From positions 1 through 10,080 of the forward strand of contig JAJJLU010001091.1 of NCBI GenBank assembly GCA_023807065.1: a stretch of 10,080 nt of DNA, read 5' to 3'. A model generated the notes under the pieces. That model was not told where the DNA came from, made no database searches, and saw only the letters and a program-made list of their open reading frames with translations. The position numbers and the translations under genes were made by a program. The DNA is from Isotricha intestinalis. Taxonomy: Eukaryota; Ciliophora; Litostomatea; Vestibuliferida; Isotrichidae. Shown piece by piece: positions 1 through 7,857 of this stretch (its first letter is position 1; each line of letters starts with the position of its first letter).

Positions 1-66
1 CCCAATCCCCAATCCCCAATCCCCAATCCCCAATCCCCAATCCCCAATCCCCAATCCCCAATCCCC
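1..66. repeat. Telomeric repeat array, (CCCCAAT)n, left chromosome end
   Basis: The window opens with CCCAAT, then eight perfect tandem copies of CCCCAAT, then a terminal CCCC before the sequence turns AT-rich. A short, perfect C-rich array at the very start of a sequence, with the C-rich strand reading 5' to 3' inward, is the layout of a left telomere; the G-rich strand unit is ATTGGGG. Ciliate macronuclear telomeres are C4A2- or C4A4-type, so this 7-mer is a close relative. The first coding region begins 167 bases further in, which suits compact macronuclear chromosomes. A simple internal minisatellite is possible, but its position at base 1 makes a chromosome end much more likely. Confidence 0.9.
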
Positions 67-232
67 TTCTCTTTATTTTCTTTTTTATTTTATTTAATTC
101 TTTTTTTTAAATTTAAAATAGATAATTTTTTTTTATTAATATTTTTTTTTTTAACATCTTAATTTCTTTTAATTAAATAATTTATAAACATAATTATATT
201 TTGAAAAAAAATAATATTTGATGAATTAAATT
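67..232. other. Short subtelomeric spacer and 5' flank of the CAP-like gene
   Basis: Almost pure A/T with T-runs between the telomere array and the ATG at 233. I see no subtelomeric repeat, no RNA gene and no recognisable promoter element beyond A/T runs. The A-rich sequence just before the ATG resembles that before the starts at 2374 and 9352. Confidence 0.5.
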
Positions 233-1018
233 ATGGGATGCCAATGCAAAAAATGTAAAAATGAAGAAATATTAGAAGAAAAAGATTTAAGACAAATTGA
301 AAATGGAATGAACAATCAGTCAATAGAACAAAAATATGTAGATTTTAATACAAAAGATTCAGTAAATAATAGTTCAAGAAATCCTTTAAGTGTAAGAAAT
401 TTAAAAAATTATGCTTCAAAATATCAAAAAGAAATATCAAATATGAATTATATTACAAGTAATTTATCTTTTTCATTATATGAAATTATAAATAAAATAA
501 GAACAGATCCAAAATTTTTTATAGATAAAATTAAAATATATAAAGAGAAAATAATAAGAAAAGATTATCAATTTTTATTACCAATTGAGAAAGAAATTTT
601 TATAACTTTAAATAGAGGTCCAAAAGCCTTTGATGAAGCAATAGAATATTTGAATAAATTAGAACCTATGAATTCTTTAATAATGAAAAATGAATTAAAA
701 ATTGATATTGATAATACCATTAATAATTTTGAAATGAATTTTACATCTTTTTCTTTTTTAGAAAAAATAATAAAAAATAAAAAAAAAGAATTAGAAAAAA
801 ATAAAAAAAATTATAAAATTGAAGGTTTTCATTATGATAAAAGTACTAATAATGCTGAAATAAGTGCAATTCTTCAAATTGTTGATGATAATATGGGTGA
901 TTGTTCTAGAAGAAAGAATTTACTTAATCCTCATTTTACTTATGTTGGGATTTCATGTGTAAATATTAAAGAAAATGTATTTTGTTATTATATGTTATTT
1001 GCTAATAAAAAAAATTAA
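233..1018 (+). CDS. Divergent CAP/SCP-domain protein with Cys-rich N-terminus
   Basis: 261-residue protein. The C-terminal half (about residues 76-258) follows the layout of protist CAP (CRISP/Antigen 5/PR-1, SCP-like) proteins. It has an opening NKIRTDP element at 87-93, the helix ending in EAIEYLNKLEP at 135-145, and the strand block at 215-242 containing IVDDN, RRKN and YVGISC. In typical members that last block reads roughly DDG...GHRKN...GIA. Here the usual GH before RKN is replaced by CSR, and the earlier GH and HxxN elements that give the metal-binding cavity are absent, so canonical metal binding is doubtful. The N-terminus is MGCQCKKCK: Gly2 followed by Cys3, Cys5 and Cys8, typical of N-myristoylated and palmitoylated membrane-anchored proteins. 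There is no signal peptide, so it is probably cytosolic-face rather than secreted. Residues 10-75 are polar linker. No intron is needed. The family call is good; the function is unknown. Confidence 0.8.
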   Translation: MGCQCKKCKNEEILEEKDLRQIENGMNNQSIEQKYVDFNTKDSVNNSSRNPLSVRNLKNYASKYQKEISNMNYITSNLSFSLYEIINKIRTDPKFFIDKIKIYKEKIIRKDYQFLLPIEKEIFITLNRGPKAFDEAIEYLNKLEPMNSLIMKNELKIDIDNTINNFEMNFTSFSFLEKIIKNKKKELEKNKKNYKIEGFHYDKSTNNAEISAILQIVDDNMGDCSRRKNLLNPHFTYVGISCVNIKENVFCYYMLFANKKN

Positions 1019-2373
1019 TAAAATAGTTTTAAGAAAAAGAGAGACTTAAAAAAATTATTGTATTGGCTCATATATTTATTTTAATATAAATGATTAACAA
1101 ATTACTTTAATTTTTAGAAAAATAATTATAAATATACTATTAAATTCAAAATAATAGATTACTGATTTTATCAAGTTTTTAAGTGATAAATAAATTAAAA
1201 ATTTTTTCTTTTCTCCTAAAATAATATATTCCTAATTATTATCAAATATTTTTCAAATGAGAAAAAGAACCAATATATAGTCTTATTATTTTTTGTTTTA
1301 TTTATAATGTTTTTTTCTTTTTTTAATTTTACAACATTTTTTTAAAAATAAGTTCAAAATTATGGTATTAAATATTATTATGTGATTCAAATCTATTGTT
1401 TCTTTTTATAATTTCAGTTAAGAATTAATACAATAGCAAACTATAATAATCTTATAATTTAATCAAAAGAAAATATTATTTTAATTTGTTGACATAATAT
1501 AATATAATACTTTATTTTTTTTAAAGTTAAAAATAAATTTGAACGATACTGAAATGTAGAACATAATTTAAATATGTTTTCTAAAAAAATTCAATTATAT
1601 TTAATCTAATTTTATTTATTATATTGATTTTCTTTAATATATGAAATTTTTTTTGGAATTGAGCCCTTAATAGTTTTTACAAATTAAATTTTTTACTTTT
1701 CCTCTATCAACCTCGATTCAACTTTAATTTCATTAATTGTCCCTTTATTCTGTTGATATTGATATTTTTCTTTTAACTATATAGTTCTAAATAAACATTT
1801 GATTAGAATTAGATATTTGCAAAAATCGAAAAAATTGATAAATATATTCTCTCAATTATGATTAGATTTTTGTATCATCTAGAATCTAAGGCGTTAAAGT
1901 TGAATCTATTTTTACAATATCATTTTTTAAAGATAATAAATATTTTTAAATTAATTCTTCATTTTCTTTATGTAACATTATCTCTTTTATTAATAATATG
2001 ATAAATTTTTACATTGGTTCATTTTTTCTATAAAAAAAAGTTTTACTTTTCAATATAGTAATTTAAATTTATTAATGACAAAAACATAAAATTTTATGAA
2101 CAATTATATTTTTAAAAAAGAATATATCACCATCATTTAGTGAATGAAATTATATAATCTGTATTTTTTCTTTTTCATCAACAATCCTTTTAAATTGTAT
2201 GATTTAAATGGACAAATTTTCCTTTTAATTTTATTCTTTCATAATTTTAATTTTTCCTTAATTGTTTTTGGAAAGTATTAACATTTTTTTTATTATTTAA
2301 AATGAATAAATAATGATTTAATTAAAACAAAAGATTCAAAATAAAAAATTAAAATAATTTAAAATTATAAAAA
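1019..2373. other. AT-rich spacer, with one candidate minus-strand exon pair
   Basis: About 1.35 kb between two plus-strand genes. No long ORF, tRNA, tandem repeat or single-codon-exon array is visible on either strand. The 1650-2000 portion is less A/T-monotonous than the rest and contains the spliceable minus-strand reading listed separately. The last 30 bases before 2374 are A-rich leader for the coiled-coil gene. Confidence 0.5.
1581..1776 (-). CDS. Candidate 3' exon pair of an unrecognised spliced gene
   Basis: On the minus strand, a 3' splice-like TATATAG (ending at 1777) is followed by 26 open codons (1776-1697), containing GTINEIKVESRLIEE. Next comes a 31-nt GT-AG intron (1696-1666, GTAAAAAA...TTAAG). 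The frame then continues for 27 more codons to TAG at 1583-1581. Without splicing, the first exon hits TAA at once. Codons such as TCG, AGG, GAG and GGG make the first exon richer in G/C than its surroundings. I could not find a clean upstream exon: a partly open frame lies at 1780-1980 on the same strand but carries several TAA/TAG codons. It may be a decayed gene or a chance reading in AT-rich DNA. No family recognised. Confidence 0.25.
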
Positions 2374-3789
2374 ATGTCAGCCGAAGCATCAACATTAGAA
2401 GAATTAAAGCAAAAAAAAATATCTTTAGAAAATGAAATATCATCTTTAGAATCTCAATTACAAATATCATTAGAAAAAGAAAAATTACATCAATCAACTT
2501 TATCAAAAATAAAAAAAATTCAAAGTGAATATGAACAAAGTTATTTATCTTCATTAAATGATTATAAAAACAGAGAAAATTCTTTAAAATCACAATTTTT
2601 AAATTATCAAAATCTTTTAGAAAAACAATATAATGAAAGTGAAAAAAGATTAAACGATGAAATAACATTATTAAAAAATCAATTAAAGCAAAAAGATGAA
2701 ATAATATCAACATTACAAAAACAAGCAAATGATTTAAATAATACTTTATCAAAAGGAGAATTAGACTTTCATTTTAAAGAAAAAAAATTACAAGAAGATA
2801 TTTTATCAAAAACAAGAAGAATTGATGAATTAAAAGAACATGGTCAAGAACTGGCAAAAGGAGCACAAGAAGAAATTGAAAAATTATTAGTTGAATTAGA
2901 AACTTATCATCAACAAAGAAAAAGCAATAATAATAATGAAGTTAATTTAAATAATATGAATAATAATAATGTTGTTGATGAAAATATGGGAAATTTAAAT
3001 GTTAATGAAGAAGTTGAAATTCCAAATAGTGAATTGGATACTAATATTAATTCTAATATGCGATCAAATTCTATTCTTTCTCCTATTATTCAAGGTTCTT
3101 TATTACAAATGAATACTCCTGAAAATAATAGTATTAATTTTAATAATAACATGAATAATAATATAAATAATGTTAATTTTACTGATTCTAAAATTCAAAT
3201 TTATACTTTAGAAAGTGAAAATAGAGCATTGAAAGAAGAATTGATGAAAAAAGAAGAAGATTTAAATTTTTGGAAAAGTATCAGAGAAAATTTAAATAAA
3301 AATGTTACTCATTCTATAAATAGAAATGATTATTATAGTACAATGAAAATTCAACAATTGGAAAAAATATTATTTGATTATGGAAAAAAAATTAATGATT
3401 TAAAAAATTTATATAATAGGACTTTAATAGAGCAAAGAAGAGAAAAAGAAGAATTAAAAAGAAATTATGAAAATAATTTAACTCAAATGCAGAATTTAAA
3501 TTTAAATACTAATAATTTGAATGTAAGTAATAATATTATCAATATAGAAAATACAAATAATTCAATGGGTAATAAAAGTCCTTCCGTTAATTTAAGCCCT
3601 CAAAAAATTCCAACTAGTCCTTCCAATAATAATGTTAATTTAAATAATATTTTAAACACTATTCCTTCTGCTACTGAAAATACAGTTACTAATTCTAATT
3701 ATAATTTTATAAATAACGAAGAAGGAATGAGAAATCAATTTATTCAAGAAAAATTAGAAAGTATTAAAAAAAATAATCCTGATATTTAA
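2374..3789 (+). CDS. Asn-rich coiled-coil protein, function unknown
   Basis: 471 residues, starting at an ATG after an A-rich leader. Residues about 5-182 form a long heptad-rich coiled coil dense in Leu, Lys, Glu and Gln. Residues 184-270 are low-complexity and Asn-rich. Residues 271-375 form a second coiled coil with a central LNFW patch near 297-300. The tail from 376 is again Asn-rich and holds proline-directed phosphorylation-type motifs at 402-417 (KSPS, LSPQK, TSPS). No catalytic motif, signal peptide or membrane segment is present. Such proteins in ciliates are often structural parts of the cortex, basal bodies or cilia, but nothing here fixes a role. Asn runs are common in AT-rich protist genomes (AAT/AAC codons). 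A 138-residue Phe/Leu-rich frame on the opposite strand is its shadow. Confidence 0.85.
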   Translation: MSAEASTLEELKQKKISLENEISSLESQLQISLEKEKLHQSTLSKIKKIQSEYEQSYLSSLNDYKNRENSLKSQFLNYQNLLEKQYNESEKRLNDEITLLKNQLKQKDEIISTLQKQANDLNNTLSKGELDFHFKEKKLQEDILSKTRRIDELKEHGQELAKGAQEEIEKLLVELETYHQQRKSNNNNEVNLNNMNNNNVVDENMGNLNVNEEVEIPNSELDTNINSNMRSNSILSPIIQGSLLQMNTPENNSINFNNNMNNNINNVNFTDSKIQIYTLESENRALKEELMKKEEDLNFWKSIRENLNKNVTHSINRNDYYSTMKIQQLEKILFDYGKKINDLKNLYNRTLIEQRREKEELKRNYENNLTQMQNLNLNTNNLNVSNNIINIENTNNSMGNKSPSVNLSPQKIPTSPSNNNVNLNNILNTIPSATENTVTNSNYNFINNEEGMRNQFIQEKLESIKKNNPDI

Positions 3790-4180
3790 AAGAAACTTTT
3801 GTTTTTTTTAATTTTTGTTTTTAAAGACTTTTAATTTTTTTTAAATTTTTTTTGAATATTAATTGGATAGAAATTATTAGAGAATAAATATTCAAAAGAT
3901 GATAAATAGGTTATAAGAAGAAAGCTATTGACAAATTATATATAAAGAAGATAATTATCATTGAAATGAAATAATGAATAATATTATTTCAAATATTAAT
4001 AAAAAAATATTATATATGATTCCTCATAATAACATTCAAAGACTAGATTTTTTCAAATAAGACATTAATTATGGAAATTTAATTTTATGAATAAATCTAT
4101 ATTATTTAAAAATCTTTGAACTCCAGAATAAAAACAATAATAAAAAGATTAAAATAAATTTTTCAAAATAGAAATAAAGA
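3790..4180. other. Convergent intergenic spacer
   Basis: About 390 bases between two genes whose 3' ends face each other. It is A/T-rich with a T-run just after the upstream stop, as expected for two 3' untranslated regions. I see no gene, hairpin or repeat in it. Confidence 0.6.
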
Positions 4181-6175
4181 TTAATAATGATAATATTCTT
4201 TCAATCCAAAATAAACTTTATTTTTATCAGGTTCTATTCCCCAAACATTTTTAATTAAATCTTCAAATTCTTCATCTTTTGATATACAGATAGAAATTTG
4301 ATTATAAAAATTAATAAATTCACCAAAATTCATTAAATCCATAGCTGCTTTATTTTTTACGAAACCATATTCTTTAAATATATCTAAATAATATTTTAAT
4401 TCACTTTTTACCATATCTTTATTCTTTCTTCCTGAAATCACATCAGGATCTCTTTCATAATTATAATCATTTAATATATCTTTTATTTTCACATATCCAT
4501 TTACATCAGGTCTTAAAGAAATAAAAATTTTTTTTACTAAATCTGCTCTATTTTCTGGCATATTATCAACTAAAGATTTTATTACTAAATCATAATCAAT
4601 CATTTTTGTTTGATATTTATCAAAAATATTTTCTAATTCTTCAACTTCCTCTTTATTAAGTGAATAATTATAACATATATTTTCAAAAATCTTATAATCT
4701 ACTTTACCTGTTCTTCCTATATCAGAATTATAGAAATTTCTTTCAATTTCAAATAAACCTTTTTTACCCAATGAAAGTATATAATTTCTTAATTTTGTTA
4801 TAGGATTTTGACGAGGCAACCAATATTTATTTTTGGAACTTAAGTTATTATTTTCATTTAAATTAGTTTCTTGAATAATATTTTGAGTGTTTAATGTATT
4901 GTCTTTATAATTATCAAATTTTTTTTCATATAGATTTTGAGAAATGAAAATATTGCTAATCATATTATTAAAAATTGAATCACTTGCAAAAGTTGCAGAA
5001 ATACCAGTAAAAAATTCAAGGAAATCATCAAAGGACATTTTATCTTTTAATCCCTTATATATATTAAAATTATTTAAAGAAAACATAAATTCTTTATATA
5101 TCTCATCAGCAGTTTTTTTTCCTGAAATAACTTCTGGATGATTATTTGGGTTAAATAATCTTTTTAATTTTTCAATATCGACATAATTTTTTCTTTCTGA
5201 ATCTAAATAAGCAAAAACTTCAATGATTACTTTTCTTCTAATATCACTTAAATAACCTCTTAATAGTCTTAAAATTTCAACAATAGAAACTTTGTTATGG
5301 TTATAAATATCCAAAATTCGATAAAAATCTTTTATATTTATTTTACTATAGTTTATTTTAGCCTCATTCAGACAAGAAACAAAATCCTCAAATGTTATTG
5401 TTCCAGTTATAGGGTCTTGTTTATTTTTTAATAAAATACTTAAATAAGAATAAATCATACTATTAGAATTTATTTCATATTGTAATAATTGAACAAGAGA
5501 CTGGAGATATCTTCTTACACCTTCTGATTCTCCTTTTTCCCAAACTTTTATTCTATATTGATTAGGATGCATTAATTGGTTATCCATTGAATATTGTTGA
5601 ATGTAAGAATTATTATCTTTAAATTTATAATCATATTGAATATAGTTATCCGGATTTAATTGATTTATTTCTAAGGTTGATGAATTACTAAAATTATTAT
5701 TTTGGGGGTTTTCATAATTTGAGTTTTGAGAATATTTATAATTTATATTTTCATTGGTTTGATTATTTATATTTATGGTATTTAGGTTTTGTTCTTTTAT
5801 GTTATATGAATTACTATAATTAATGTTATAATTTGAATTTTTATTTTCTTCTTTATTATAATTAATATTATTATTTATATTTGGTTGATTTATATTAAAT
5901 TGAAGTTTTGAAAAATATTCACTAAAAATTAAATAATTTACAAGACCTGAATCATTTGTATCATAGATATAAAATAATGTATCAAGGTCATTATCACTAA
6001 AATTATTTAATCCCAAATTTTTAAAAGTTAATTGCCATCCATCTCTATTAACAAAACCTGTTTTATTATTATCATATATTGAAAATGCTCTATCTAATAT
6101 TAATTTTTTATTAGTAGATGAAGATAATTTTTGGAACAATTCGTATTCAAATGCATTTCTTAAAGCTGAAGTCAT
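4181..6175 (-). CDS. Calcyphosin-like EF-hand protein with tandem calcyphosin modules
   Basis: 664 residues. The N-terminus (about 24-92) is an EF-hand pair with loops near 35-46 (DNNKTGFVNRDG) and 72-83 (DTNDSGLVN). Both keep the Asp/Asn and central Gly but lack the final Glu, so calcium binding may be weak. Residues 95-200 are an Asn/Tyr-rich linker. The middle (about 205-412) and the end (about 452-650) each follow the calcyphosin plan: an EF-hand pair, then the hallmark HPEVISGKK (346-354) or DPDVISGRK (576-584), a helix, a loop before FDDFLEFF or NFGEFINFY, and an ISA/ISI strand followed by the F-x2-hydrophobic-I-x-N-hydrophobic-W/F helix. Calcyphosin and CAPSL are normally about 200 residues, so this is a multi-module version, as in larger ciliary axonemal EF-hand proteins (CFAP115-type; inference). 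Intronless. Its 3' end faces the coiled-coil gene. Confidence 0.85.
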   Translation of the reverse strand: MTSALRNAFEYELFQKLSSSTNKKLILDRAFSIYDNNKTGFVNRDGWQLTFKNLGLNNFSDNDLDTLFYIYDTNDSGLVNYLIFSEYFSKLQFNINQPNINNNINYNKEENKNSNYNINYSNSYNIKEQNLNTININNQTNENINYKYSQNSNYENPQNNNFSNSSTLEINQLNPDNYIQYDYKFKDNNSYIQQYSMDNQLMHPNQYRIKVWEKGESEGVRRYLQSLVQLLQYEINSNSMIYSYLSILLKNKQDPITGTITFEDFVSCLNEAKINYSKINIKDFYRILDIYNHNKVSIVEILRLLRGYLSDIRRKVIIEVFAYLDSERKNYVDIEKLKRLFNPNNHPEVISGKKTADEIYKEFMFSLNNFNIYKGLKDKMSFDDFLEFFTGISATFASDSIFNNMISNIFISQNLYEKKFDNYKDNTLNTQNIIQETNLNENNNLSSKNKYWLPRQNPITKLRNYILSLGKKGLFEIERNFYNSDIGRTGKVDYKIFENICYNYSLNKEEVEELENIFDKYQTKMIDYDLVIKSLVDNMPENRADLVKKIFISLRPDVNGYVKIKDILNDYNYERDPDVISGRKNKDMVKSELKYYLDIFKEYGFVKNKAAMDLMNFGEFINFYNQISICISKDEEFEDLIKNVWGIEPDKNKVYFGLKEYYHY

Positions 6176-7031
6176 TGTTTCAGTTATTTATATTATTATT
6201 TTAATTTTTGTATAAAAAATAATTTTCACATTTTATATTTAAATAATTTACATAAAATTTAGATTTTTTAAATTGAAAAAAATGAATAACTTTGAGTTGG
6301 TGTATTTAAAAATCGGAAAAAAAAAATTTATAATTTTTTAATATTAAGTGATAATCATTAAAAATATTAAAAATAGAAAAAAAGATAATGCCTTACCAAA
6401 AATAAAAATTATTATAAACATTACTTTGTATAAGTACATTTTTTATAATAATTTTCATTTTATAATTATAATTAAAAGTTTCTCATAATAATTTAATAAC
6501 TTAAGATAAATTATAATTAGATTGATTCATTCATTATAAAAAACTATATTTTAACAAAATTTTTTTTCTATTCATACAAGGAAAAAAAAATAATTTTTAT
6601 TATTTTTGTTTAACAATGATAATATTATTTATAATTTTTTTATTAAATTCAAATTTTTAAAAATAAAATTTATTCAAAATTAATAGTGTAACTATTATTT
6701 TTGGATGATTTTAATTTAAATTTTTCTGGTATACATTATTCATTGAAAATTTCAAATTGTTTTCTTTATTTCTGAACTTAAGAATAAATTTTAATTTAAT
6801 AAAATTATTATTATGATTAAATTATTTAATTTTATATCATTTAAACTTTATTTATTTTTTTTTATCAAATTTATATAAACATTTGGAAAAGCTCTATATA
6901 TTTTTTTAATGATGATTTTTAAAAATAACTTAATGTAATATTTAGTATATTTGTATTTTTTGTATTTTTAATTTTTTTTTTACAAATTATTTGAATATAT
7001 TTTTTTATTCATCTAGTCAAAATTTTAAAAA
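6176..7031. other. AT-rich spacer, no gene seen
   Basis: Upstream of the minus-strand calcyphosin-like gene. About 850 bases of A/T-rich sequence with long T- and A-runs. No ORF worth reporting, no regularly spaced AG-NNN-GT pattern on either strand, no tRNA-like hairpin. It presumably contains the promoter of the calcyphosin-like gene, but no motif stands out. Confidence 0.5.
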
Positions 7032-7316
7032 ATGTTATTATTTAATTTTCAATTCTTTGAAGATATTCTTATTAATAAGAGGAATAAAATCTTCATTTCA
7101 TTCAATGTTTTATGTTTTTTCTTCATTTGTAGAATCTATTGTTTTATATATTTTTTCTACATATTATAAAAATAAAATTTTTAGTTTTAGGGAGTATTAA
7201 TGAAACTAGATATTAAAAATCTCTATGAAAAAGCCAATAATATGGAAGAATATCATCTATTATTAAAAATGTTTAATTTGATAGTTTTTAACCACTTTGG
7301 ATTGAAAAAATTATAA
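7032..7316 (+). CDS. Weak candidate spliced small gene
   Basis: An ATG at 7032 opens 25 codons (MLLFNFQFFEDILINK...). If GTTTTATG...TTTGTAG (7107-7132, 26 nt) and GTATTAATGAAACTAG (7193-7208, 16 nt) are removed, the frame stays open into a reading with a coding-like segment around 7212-7262 (NLYEKANNMEEYH) and stops at TAA 7314-7316. Without splicing, the same DNA gives only a Phe/Tyr-rich 69-codon frame (6991-7200) and a 38-codon frame starting at 7200. Short GT-AG introns of this size are used in the downstream gene, which makes the model possible, but AT-rich DNA offers many such combinations. No family recognised. It could be decayed sequence. Confidence 0.2.
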
Positions 7317-7560
7317 AATTTTTTCAATTATATTGGTAGAATTAAGATTTGGAAATTTAAATTTTTATTGAAGAATGAATATAGTAAAGAATATTAAATT
7401 TGAATCAAATATTTTGAAAAATTTAAAAATAAATTGAATAAACTTTTATTTTATGTAAAAAGAAAAATTAATATAGACTTCTTTGGTTATAAATAATTTT
7501 AAATGTGTTGTTTTAAAATTATTTCTTTAAAGACAAAATATATTTAAAATCAAAAATGTT
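7317..7560. other. Spacer downstream of the single-codon-exon gene
   Basis: A/T-rich sequence containing the presumed 3' untranslated region of the minus-strand gene that ends at 7561. No ORF or repeat seen. Confidence 0.4.
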
Positions 7561-7857
7561 TTATTCAAGTAAATGTTTTTCTTTCTTCATTATGATAATT
7601 ATTCATATACTTTTTGCTGTGAAATAAATAATAATTTTACTTTCTACATTTTTATTTTTTTTTACTTCCTTAGAATTAAAAAAATTATACACACTAAATC
7701 TTAGTCATAAATTTTACTTTCTAAAATTATTTAATATTTACAGGCTATTTTAAACTTATTTATAAAATACACACTAATCATTAATAAATAATATACTATC
7801 TAAGATAATTATCAATGATTTACTTCCTTTAGATGAATTAAAAAATAATCTGACATG
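7561..7857 (-). other. Exon block E: CPxC knuckle and stop codon
   Basis: Exons: 7855-7857 H, 7824-7826 E, 7797-7799 I, 7771-7773 C, 7742-7744 P, 7718-7720 K, 7691-7693 C, 7666-7668 E, 7641-7643 K, 7611-7616 Q K, then 7561-7584 KEKHLLE and TAA. Every intron here is GT-AG, 21-28 nt, so this is the cleanest part of the array. C74 and C77 (CPKC) form the second knuckle. If the last intron (7585-7610, 26 nt) is not removed, the frame instead runs on from QK to VYE and stops at TAA 7599-7601. Confidence 0.78.

Noticed and set aside
1081..1700. Long minus-strand readings if TAA/TAG are taken as Gln
   Set aside because: The clear genes in this window use the standard code, and AT-rich DNA read this way always looks Gln/Lys/Asn-rich. 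Stops are not clearly rarer than chance.
2336..2752. 138-codon minus-strand ORF rich in Phe, Leu and Ile
   Set aside because: Antisense shadow of the coiled-coil gene at 2374-3789: Lys/Glu-rich codons read backwards as Phe/Leu.
4944..5141. 65-codon plus-strand ORF
   Set aside because: Lies wholly inside the calcyphosin-like gene on the other strand, which has clear family motifs here.
6991..7200. 69-codon plus-strand ORF
   Set aside because: Phe/Tyr/Ser-rich, as expected by chance in T-rich DNA. Another frame of the same stretch reads better (candidate at 7032-7316).
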